Assembly (NCBI GenBank): GCA_002309835.1
Contig: DBYL01000040.1
Location: 23,540 to 87,539 of the forward strand
Length of the DNA: 64,000 nt
Direction of reading: 5' to 3'
Source: Bacteroidales bacterium UBA1187
GTDB lineage: Bacteria; Bacteroidota; Bacteroidia; Bacteroidales; Paludibacteraceae
The position numbers were made by a program, and so were the translations under genes. The notes under the pieces were generated by a model. That model was given only the letters and a program-made list of their open reading frames with translations. It did no database searches and was not told the origin of the DNA. Position 1 is the first letter of the stretch. Each line of letters opens with the position of its first letter. Shown in pieces: positions 45,678 through 52,122 of this stretch.

Positions 45678-47022
45678 TCAAGGCTTCCGTTATCGGTTGT
45701 ACGAATCGATCTATATCTCCGGCACCTACGGTGAGGATAACCAGCGGCTGTGTAGTCTCCGCTACGCGTTTCTTCAACTCCGCAATCAGGTCCGCTTTCT
45801 GCACTACCTGTCCGCCAAGTATCTCACTCGTCACACCCGGTATCGGTTCTTCCCGCGCCGGATAGATCGGCAGCAAGATACACTCGTCTAAGGTACCAAG
45901 CACGTGTCGGAAACCATCTGCGAAATCACGGGTTCGGGTGTATAAGTGTGGTTGGAAGACACCTATCAACTTACGCTCCGGATAGAGTTTGCGTATCGAA
46001 TCGATGGAGGTAGCTATCTCTTCAGGGTGATGCGCGTAGTCGTCTATATACGCGATGCGCGGAGTGTTAATATGGATATTAAAGCGCCGCTGCACACCTC
46101 TGAAGGACGCCATTCCGGCACGTAACTCCTCCTCCGTCACTCCATTCAACCAAGCTACGGTCATCGCCGCCACTGCATTCTCAATGTTTACCCAAACGGG
46201 CACACCCAACAACATCTGCGTTATTGTTTTAGCGGGCGTATGGAAGTCGAAGAATATCTGTCCGTCTTTTATTTGTATATTCGCAGCATAAAAGTCCGCA
46301 TCGGGTGTGCCGTATGTGTAACACTTCACACCCGGCTGTAGACGCGGCTGCAACGCAATACCGTGCTTCATCACCAGTGCTCCGGAGATGAGACTTGTAT
46401 AATGCGCAAACGCATCGCGGTAGGCTTCGGCAGTGCCATAGATATCCAGATGGTCGGCATCAACGGCCGTCACTACTGACATATACGGCGTCAGATGATG
46501 GAACGAGCGATCGTACTCATCGGCCTCTACCACCACAAACTCGCTTTGCTTGTCCAACAGCAGGTTCGTATCATAATTCATACTGATTCCACCGAGGAAG
46601 GCATTCGCGCCTTTCTTCGACTGATGCATCAGATGGGCGAGCATAGTGCTGGTCGTCGTCTTCCCATGGGTACCGGCCACGCACAGCGCCTTCATCTGAC
46701 GCGTCACGATGCCTAATACCTCTGCGCGCTTGAGGATCTCGAAATGCTGCTCACGCAGATAAGTGAATATCGCATTGTCCTCCGGCACCGCCGGCGTCCG
46801 CACTACAAGCGTATGAGAATTACTCAATGTCCACTTACCAATTACCGACGGATTGTCTTCATAGACAATCTCTATCCCTTCTCTCTCCAACTCCCGCGTC
46901 AGCGCAGAAGGCGTACGGTCATACCCACAGATACGATACCCGCGGCTATGGAAATAGCGCGCCAGCGCGCTCATTCCTATGCCTCCTATTCCTAAGAAAA
47001 ATATACTGTCGAAATGCTGCAT
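45670..47022 (-). CDS. murC: UDP-N-acetylmuramate-L-alanine ligase
   Basis: A 450-residue Mur ligase adding L-alanine to UDP-MurNAc in peptidoglycan synthesis. FLGIGGIGMSALARYFHSRG at the N-terminus, ATP site CVAGTHGKTTTSTMLAHL, VVEADEYDRSFHHL and IDDYAHHPEEIATSI are all present. The ATG at 47022 is chosen because an upstream in-frame TTG lies in the -7 box of the promoter. Confidence 0.96.
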   Translation of the reverse strand: MQHFDSIFFLGIGGIGMSALARYFHSRGYRICGYDRTPSALTRELEREGIEIVYEDNPSVIGKWTLSNSHTLVVRTPAVPEDNAIFTYLREQHFEILKRAEVLGIVTRQMKALCVAGTHGKTTTSTMLAHLMHQSKKGANAFLGGISMNYDTNLLLDKQSEFVVVEADEYDRSFHHLTPYMSVVTAVDADHLDIYGTAEAYRDAFAHYTSLISGALVMKHGIALQPRLQPGVKCYTYGTPDADFYAANIQIKDGQIFFDFHTPAKTITQMLLGVPVWVNIENAVAAMTVAWLNGVTEEELRAGMASFRGVQRRFNIHINTPRIAYIDDYAHHPEEIATSIDSIRKLYPERKLIGVFQPHLYTRTRDFADGFRHVLGTLDECILLPIYPAREEPIPGVTSEILGGQVVQKADLIAELKKRVAETTQPLVILTVGAGDIDRFVQPITEALNE

Positions 47023-47046
47023 TTGCTTCGTACATATTTTGCGTTG

Positions 47047-47077
47047 CAAAATTACTACAAATTTTTGATATATGCAA
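47047..47077 (-). promoter_or_regulatory. Promoter of the murC-ftsQAZ operon
   Basis: Minus strand: TTGCATATATCAA around -33 (complement of 47065-47077), 20-nt spacer, TAATTTTG (complement of 47047-47054), 24 nt before the ATG. Confidence 0.72.
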
Positions 47078-47324
47078 GAGTTGAACGATATTTATTTTTT
47101 AGGCAAAAAATCAACAAAATATGTATATATACTACGTATATATACAGTGTAAGCGTGTTTTTTGCAAAAAATGCAAAGTATCATATGGGTAACATATGGA
47201 TATGGTATGGGTATGCTTTGGAACGCCCCTTATGCGATCCTTATGCGCTATGCATTTTATACCGACAGGGTATGGACAGAGGAAAATGAAATCATCTTTT
47301 TTTATAAAAAAAACATACGATTTC
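47078..47324. other. Divergent intergenic region (murC / VanZ-like operon)
   Basis: AT-rich DNA of about 250 bp between the two promoters. Two copies of the 10-bp palindrome GTATATATAC, 3 bp apart, lie at 47123-47132 and 47136-47145. Reading frames here are extensions upstream of the 47382 start and look non-coding. Confidence 0.5.
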
Positions 47325-47355
47325 TTGCATATATCAATTATTTGTCGTATCTTTG
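47325..47355 (+). promoter_or_regulatory. Promoter of the defensin-like lipoprotein operon
   Basis: TTGCATATATCAA from 47325, 20-nt spacer after TTG, TATCTTTG at 47348-47355, 26 nt before the ATG at 47382. Confidence 0.72.
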
Positions 47356-47381
47356 CGCCGAAATCTATACCATCCCGTGTT

Positions 47382-47816
47382 ATGCGAGAGGCAAAGACAT
47401 ATCTATTGGCTGCAACGTGTCTTATGATAGGTGTTCTTCTGTATGCCACTTGCCGCACGGATATCTGGTTTGTTCAGCAGTTACATTTAGACCTTCTCCC
47501 ACACACTACGATGAACACACAGAATGCGTTCATCTATTGGCTCGTGTTCTGCCTTCCGGACGGATTATGGTATATGGCGCTGCTGATTCTCCAGCAGCAG
47601 TTGACTCAACGCGAATCGGTACTCAGTCGGATGTGTATGTACGCCGCCGTAGCTTTGCCCTTCCTATTGGAAGGGATGCAGGCCGCAGGATGGCTGATTG
47701 GCACATTTGACTACCGTGACATACTCACCTATTTATTCACTTTAATTCTATTCCTATGTCTAAGAAAAAAACTTTATTCATCGGATTGCAAGTGCTGGCT
47801 ATCGCCGTCTTTGTAG
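47382..47816 (+). CDS. VanZ-like small membrane protein
   Basis: A 144-residue protein with about four membrane helices (8-25, 48-70, 85-105, 110-130). The pattern LPDGLWYMALLIL and LLEGMQAAGWLIGTFDYRDILTYLF resembles VanZ-family proteins, in which an acidic residue precedes a Gly-Thr-Phe-Asp turn. The longer open frame to 47196 crosses the promoter and is rejected. The last 20 codons overlap the start of the next gene by 61 nt. First gene of the operon. Family call is tentative; VanZ proteins have been linked to cell-envelope antibiotic tolerance. Confidence 0.6.
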   Translation: MREAKTYLLAATCLMIGVLLYATCRTDIWFVQQLHLDLLPHTTMNTQNAFIYWLVFCLPDGLWYMALLILQQQLTQRESVLSRMCMYAAVALPFLLEGMQAAGWLIGTFDYRDILTYLFTLILFLCLRKKLYSSDCKCWLSPSL

Positions 47817-48007
47817 GCATGGCCTTAGCATGCAAGACTTCCGCGCCCGTAACGGAAACCATAGAGCGCCAATCCCGTAGTGCTTGTGGCAGTCCCGACT
47901 ACGTTTTCATGGGTCAGCATGGCGACTTATCGGCATGCACCAGTGCCTGCCGTGCAGCCGGCTTGGGTTCCCCGTGTGTTGCTAACGGTAACTGTTTCTG
48001 CAAATAA
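47756..48007 (+). CDS. Defensin-like cysteine-rich lipoprotein (83 aa)
   Basis: A short exported protein: basic start (MSKKKTLF), hydrophobic segment and a lipobox-like MALAC with Cys26, so a lipoprotein is likely (the -3 residue is not ideal). The mature part carries six further cysteines, C44-x16-C61-x3-C65-x8-C74-x5-C80-x-C82, which is the spacing of CS-alpha-beta defensins (CxxxC on the helix, CxC on the last strand). The end SPCVANGNCFCK also resembles the glycine-cysteine gamma-core of insect defensins. Fold and disulfides are inferred. It lies between a VanZ-like gene and a redox membrane protein 6 nt downstream. No family I can name from bacteria. Confidence 0.75.
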   Translation: MSKKKTLFIGLQVLAIAVFVGMALACKTSAPVTETIERQSRSACGSPDYVFMGQHGDLSACTSACRAAGLGSPCVANGNCFCK

Positions 48008-48013
48008 TCCGAA

Positions 48014-48919
48014 TTGAAAAAGACAGTTCACATAGTATCCATCATCCTCGGAGCAGTACTGGTCGTTTCCGGTATAGGCAAGGCGCTGAACGTGCTGGCA
48101 TTCCAGCAGTTGATTCATAGTTACGGTCTGCCCTACCTCGACCTGATAGCCCCGGTTATCGTGCTCGCAGAGTTGATACTCGGCGCACTGCTCATAGCGC
48201 GTCATCGCGTGAAGAGTCTATCGCTGCTGACGGGTCTGCTTCTGTTGCTTTTCACCGGAATCTATACCTTCGGTTACGCCCGACAAGGCATCACCGACTG
48301 CGGTTGCTTCGGTGCTGCACAGCCGTGGGAATTGCCTGTATGGGCGGTATATGTACGAAATATACTCCTTATCGCGCTCGCTAACGTGCTCTATTTCACC
48401 GCTGATGACGAGTCGGCCAAGTGGAGCAAGGGTCATCGCATCGCATTAGGTGTATTCCTCGGTACAGGCATCTTCCTTACCGGGATGAGTTTCCGTCCCG
48501 CCGCCTACCTGCCGCAGAAAGCCCATCCGCTGGCCGGTCAAGCCGTAGCTGACACGCCGATAGGCGAATATGTGCCGCATGAGGGTTCGGTTTGGGTGCT
48601 CTGCTATTCCTACAGTTGCACACATTGCCTCAATACGATGGAGAACTATCTGGCTATGCAGCGATACCACCGCGTGGATACCATTCTCGCTATCGCTGTC
48701 GTCTCTTCGGATCAGCCTTCCGACTCGCTCCGCCAACACTTCAGTACGATGTATCCGCAAGTGGTTGGGTTGGAGATTGAGCGTGAACAGCTGCCGCAAA
48801 TAGAGCTTTTCCCTACTTCGTTACTCATTGAGAAGGATACTATCCGCCAAGTATGGGTAGGAGAAATGCCCAACCCCTATGTAATTGAAACTAACAAAAC
48901 AAAACATCTGACACAATGA
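48014..48919 (+). CDS. MauE/DoxX-like membrane protein fused to CxxC thioredoxin-like domain
   Basis: A 301-residue protein with a TTG start 6 nt after the defensin-like gene. Four membrane helices (about 8-130) with the MauE/DoxX motif TDCGCFGAA (Cys96, Cys98), one more helix near 143-160, then a periplasmic thioredoxin-like domain (about 185-290) with CYSYSCTHC (Cys197, Cys202, Cys205). The layout, membrane redox domain plus CxxC thioredoxin-like domain, parallels VKOR-thioredoxin disulfide oxidases, suggesting disulfide formation in the envelope; inference. The stop TGA overlaps the next ATG. Its paralogue at 29991 lacks the CxxC. Confidence 0.8.
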   Translation: MKKTVHIVSIILGAVLVVSGIGKALNVLAFQQLIHSYGLPYLDLIAPVIVLAELILGALLIARHRVKSLSLLTGLLLLLFTGIYTFGYARQGITDCGCFGAAQPWELPVWAVYVRNILLIALANVLYFTADDESAKWSKGHRIALGVFLGTGIFLTGMSFRPAAYLPQKAHPLAGQAVADTPIGEYVPHEGSVWVLCYSYSCTHCLNTMENYLAMQRYHRVDTILAIAVVSSDQPSDSLRQHFSTMYPQVVGLEIEREQLPQIELFPTSLLIEKDTIRQVWVGEMPNPYVIETNKTKHLTQ

Positions 48920-49662
48920 AAAAGATTAAATTTGCCCTTTTGGCTTTAAGCGCAGCCGGACTAATGTCCTGTGCAACCCAGCAGTTCTATCAGGTAGCGC
49001 AAACCAAGCCGCTGGACCAGTCGATCATCAAGACCGCTAACGACAACAACGGTTATTTCTACGAGGACCAAAACTGCCTTATCGAATATGATTTCTGGGC
49101 AGAGAAAGGTGATGCCGGTTTTATGGTATTCAACAAGACCGACCAGATCCTCTATATCCTAAAGGATAAGACATTCTTCGTAAAGAACGGCATTTCCCAT
49201 CCATACTTTGAGGGACATATATGGGTAGACGCCTCTTATACGCAAACGATGAAACCCGTTCAGACGCAGACACAGACGCAAACCGTAGAGCAACCGCTTA
49301 TCGCCATTGCTCCGCATACTCGCGTTCATGTAGGTGTGTTCATCATTGATAAACATATATTCGTAGATTGCGACCTGACACGTAAGCCGCAGAAGAACAA
49401 CCCTGCTACGATGGCCTTCACCGCAGAGACCAGTCCTGTTACCTTTGGCAACATTATCACTTATCGCGTTGGTGATAAGGGGCAGGAGAAGATGGTTGAG
49501 CATATGTTCTACACCTCTCGCGTGACCAATTATCAGAAGGATGATCTCATTTTTAATGAGAACCGCGAGAATTGCGCGAATATATCCGATATCAAGAAAG
49601 TGGCAGTACCCGTTATCCGCTTCGCTCCGCCTACCGGATACTACAATCCATATGTAAAATAA
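48916..49662 (+). CDS. Conserved Bacteroidetes lipoprotein of unknown function
   Basis: A 248-residue lipoprotein: signal sequence MKKIKFALLALSAAGLMSC with a good lipobox (Cys19), then a beta-rich domain (YEDQNCLIEYDFWAEKGDAGFMVFNKTDQILYILKDKTFFVKNG) of a type seen in many Bacteroidetes lipoproteins. An internal QTQTQTQT run (about 115-122) comes from a short DNA repeat. Coupled to the MauE-thioredoxin gene by an ATGA overlap. A hairpin terminator follows. No function known. Confidence 0.75.
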   Translation: MKKIKFALLALSAAGLMSCATQQFYQVAQTKPLDQSIIKTANDNNGYFYEDQNCLIEYDFWAEKGDAGFMVFNKTDQILYILKDKTFFVKNGISHPYFEGHIWVDASYTQTMKPVQTQTQTQTVEQPLIAIAPHTRVHVGVFIIDKHIFVDCDLTRKPQKNNPATMAFTAETSPVTFGNIITYRVGDKGQEKMVEHMFYTSRVTNYQKDDLIFNENRENCANISDIKKVAVPVIRFAPPTGYYNPYVK

Positions 49663-49687
49663 GTATATACTTTTTTACAAAATTCAA

Positions 49688-49723
49688 AAAAATCGCACAT
49701 AAATTTGCATATGTGCGATTTTT
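49688..49723 (+). terminator. Hairpin terminator overlapping the rho promoter
   Basis: A 13-bp stem (AAAATCGCACAT paired with ATGTGCGATTTT) with a 10-nt loop, followed by T residues. As at 2493, its loop contains the -33 TTG of the next promoter. Confidence 0.75.
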
Positions 49724-49735
49724 ATTGTACCTTTG
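49705..49735 (+). promoter_or_regulatory. Promoter of rho
   Basis: TTGC at 49705, 20-nt spacer, TACCTTTG at 49728-49735. A 65-nt leader follows with a GGAAAA/TTTTCC hairpin at 49747-49764, which could serve rho autoregulation. Confidence 0.72.
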
Positions 49736-49800
49736 CGGCGGATTTGGGAAAAGGGTCTTTTTCCTGAAGTTATTTCCAAGCAAATACATTATCTTATTTT

Positions 49801-51600
49801 ATGCAATACGAATTACAAAAACTCGAGCGTATGTCGCTCGACGAAGTGCGTGAGATTGCCGTGAGCATGGGTCTTACCCCGCGTCGCAGCCAATCGATAC
49901 GCGAGATCAGTTATGCTATCCTCGATGCGCAGGCCGACAACCGCGCTGCCGTCGTTCAGGCCAAAGAAGAAGCCCGCGCTGCTGCCGGTAAGCCTGCTAA
50001 ACGCGAGCGGACACGTGTCAAACGTGCTGCAGCGAAAGTGAGCACCGACAATCTCAAAGGTGACCGCGTGCTGGCTACCGTAGGTAGCGAGAAAGAGCAG
50101 TTGGCTGAGATGCAGGAGCAGCTGAAGGCCAACAACCACAAGCCAAACCGCACCGTGGAGAAAGCAGGAGGGATATTAGGCGAGGCGCCGGAGGCGGCGA
50201 AAGCCGATACCGCTGCGTTGACAGACCGTTCCACTGACAGACCGGCTACGCCTGACGGAGTACAGACTGAAAAAGTTGAAGAACCAAAGGCGGCAGAGCC
50301 GAAGAAGAGAGGACGGAAGAAGAAAAGTGAAGTGACCGCTGCGCTGACAGAAGACAGACCGGCTGCGCCTGACAAAGTACAGACCGAATTAGTGTTTGAG
50401 CAGCCGAAGCCTCATAATGAGCCAAAGGCTCCTAATGATGCGGAAAAGCCGCAGGAGGCGTTGGCATTGCCGGACCTCGGTGAGCATGTAGTGGCTATGG
50501 GTACGCTGGAGTGCGCACCCGACGGATACGGGTTCCTGCGTTCCGCAGATTATAACTATTTATCCAGTCCGGACGATGTCTATGTGAGCAAGGATCAAGT
50601 GCGTCAGTACGGTCTGAAGCCCGGCGACACCGTAGAATGCTCGATACGCGTCAACCCGCAGCCGGATAAGTTCTTCCCGATGGATAAGGTGATCCGCATC
50701 AACGGTCTGGCACCTGAGTTGGCTAAGAACCGCGTGGCATTTGAGAACCTTACTCCACTCTTCCCGGATCAGAAATTCAAGCTCTGTACGGGTCACGGTG
50801 ACTCGTTGAGCGTACGTATGATTGACCTCTTTGCCCCGATCGGAAAGGGTCAACGTGGTCTGATTGTAGCCCAACCGAAGACCGGTAAGACGGTGCTACT
50901 CAAGGAGTTAGCCAACGCTATTTTGAAGAATAACCCTGAGGTATATATGATCGTGCTGCTCATCGACGAGCGTCCGGAAGAGGTGACCGACATGGCCCGT
51001 AGCGTCAATGCCGAAGTCATCGCATCGACCTTTGACGAGCCGGCGGAGAACCACGTGAAGGTGGCGAATATCGTGCATGAGAAAGCAAAACGACTGGTGG
51101 AGAGCGGTCATGACGTAGTCATCCTACTCGACTCCATCACCCGTCTGGCACGTGCGTATAACACCGTAGCTCCGAGTAGCGGTAAGGTGTTGTCCGGAGG
51201 TGTGGAAGCGCAGGCGCTGCATAAGCCCAAACGTTTCTTCGGTGCGGCACGAAACATCGAGAACGGCGGTTCGTTGACCATCATCGCTACGGCGCTGACG
51301 GAGACCGGCAGTAAGATGGATGACCTGATCTTTGAGGAATTCAAGGGAACGGGTAACATGGAGTTGCAACTCGATCGCAAACTCGCTAACCGTCGTATCT
51401 TCCCTGCCGTAGATATCCCTGCGTCCAGCACGCGCCGCGAAGATCTGCTGCTGCCACCTGACGTCGTCAGTCGTATGTGGCAGATACGCAAACAGTTGAG
51501 CGACATGAACGGTCAGGAAGCGATGGAGAAGTTGCGCACGTATATGGAGCGCACCGAAGATAATGACGAGTTTTTATTAGCGGTCAATGGTGCTCGATAA
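49801..51600 (+). CDS. rho: Transcription termination factor Rho
   Basis: A 599-residue Rho with the Bacteroidetes-type long insert. N-terminal helical domain (1-45; LQKLERMSLDEVREIAVSMGL), then a basic and proline-rich insert (about 46-222), the RNA-binding cold-shock-like domain (about 226-300; GTLECAPDGYGFLRS) and a RecA-type ATPase with Walker A AQPKTGKTVLLK near 357. Within the insert two near-copies occur (DRPATPDGVQTE and DRPAAPDKVQTE). Such inserts in other phyla bind RNA or phase-separate; not shown here. First gene of a long operon; its stop codon lies in a large hairpin. Confidence 0.96.
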   Translation: MQYELQKLERMSLDEVREIAVSMGLTPRRSQSIREISYAILDAQADNRAAVVQAKEEARAAAGKPAKRERTRVKRAAAKVSTDNLKGDRVLATVGSEKEQLAEMQEQLKANNHKPNRTVEKAGGILGEAPEAAKADTAALTDRSTDRPATPDGVQTEKVEEPKAAEPKKRGRKKKSEVTAALTEDRPAAPDKVQTELVFEQPKPHNEPKAPNDAEKPQEALALPDLGEHVVAMGTLECAPDGYGFLRSADYNYLSSPDDVYVSKDQVRQYGLKPGDTVECSIRVNPQPDKFFPMDKVIRINGLAPELAKNRVAFENLTPLFPDQKFKLCTGHGDSLSVRMIDLFAPIGKGQRGLIVAQPKTGKTVLLKELANAILKNNPEVYMIVLLIDERPEEVTDMARSVNAEVIASTFDEPAENHVKVANIVHEKAKRLVESGHDVVILLDSITRLARAYNTVAPSSGKVLSGGVEAQALHKPKRFFGAARNIENGGSLTIIATALTETGSKMDDLIFEEFKGTGNMELQLDRKLANRRIFPAVDIPASSTRREDLLLPPDVVSRMWQIRKQLSDMNGQEAMEKLRTYMERTEDNDEFLLAVNGAR

Positions 51601-51684
51601 GTACTCTTCGGAGTAACTCGCCCCCTGCTCGACGTATTTTTCCGTACCCCTTCGAAAAAATACGCCTCCGAGAGAGCACTTATC
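51596..51684. repeat. Long imperfect hairpin between rho and aroQ
   Basis: An outer stem of 17 pairs (51596-51613 with 51666-51684; one mismatch, one bulge) encloses a 9-bp stem CGTATTTTT/AAAAATACG (51633-51641 with 51656-51664). The outer arm starts one base-triplet before the rho stop (GATAAGT ... ACTTATC). No T-run follows. Confidence 0.8.
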
Positions 51685-51699
51685 TCGCAAAGAGAAAAA

Positions 51700-52122
51700 A
51701 TGAAAATTTTAATTCTAAACGGACCGAATTTAAATCGTCTGGGAATACGGAAGCCGGAGATATACGGCACGAAGACGATGGCACAGATTTTGTTGGAGAT
51801 CCAGCAGAAATGGCCGGACGTACACTTTGTGTACCGCCAATCCAATCATGAGGGAGACCTCATCGATTGGTTGCAGGAAGCGAATGATGTATGTGGCATC
51901 GTGCTCAATGCAGGCGGATATACGCATACCAGTGTGGCATTACGCGATGCCGTTGAGGATTGCGCTGTGCCGGTGGTGGAGGTGCATATAAGTGATATAA
52001 CAAAGCGGGAACCATTCCGCGGTATTAGTCTATTAACAGAAGTGTGTGCCCGCACGATAATGGGGCAAGGAACAAATGGATACAAAGAAGCTGTGGAGTA
52101 TCTTATTGCTCTTAATAATTAG
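51700..52122 (+). CDS. aroQ: 3-dehydroquinate dehydratase, type II
   Basis: A 140-residue shikimate-pathway enzyme. Start KILILNGPNLNRLGIRKPEIYG, then YRQSNHEGDLIDWLQEA, LNAGGYTHTSVALRDAV (active-site loop), VEVHISDITKREPFR and the end GQGTNGYKEAVEYL. All family blocks are present at normal length. Placed between the rho hairpin and a large barrel gene whose ATG lies 47 nt before the aroQ stop. Confidence 0.96.
   Translation: MKILILNGPNLNRLGIRKPEIYGTKTMAQILLEIQQKWPDVHFVYRQSNHEGDLIDWLQEANDVCGIVLNAGGYTHTSVALRDAVEDCAVPVVEVHISDITKREPFRGISLLTEVCARTIMGQGTNGYKEAVEYLIALNN

Noticed and set aside
47196..47381. Extension of the VanZ-like frame upstream to 47196
   Set aside because: It spans the -33 and -7 boxes at 47325-47355.
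47162..47710. Alternative frame overlapping the VanZ-like gene
   Set aside because: It has no membrane pattern or family match, includes the promoter, and competes with the 47382 frame that has clear helices and downstream coupling.
51513..51845. 110-codon minus-strand frame across the rho-aroQ hairpin
   Set aside because: It is produced by the inverted repeat and antisense to two real genes; no promoter or domain.
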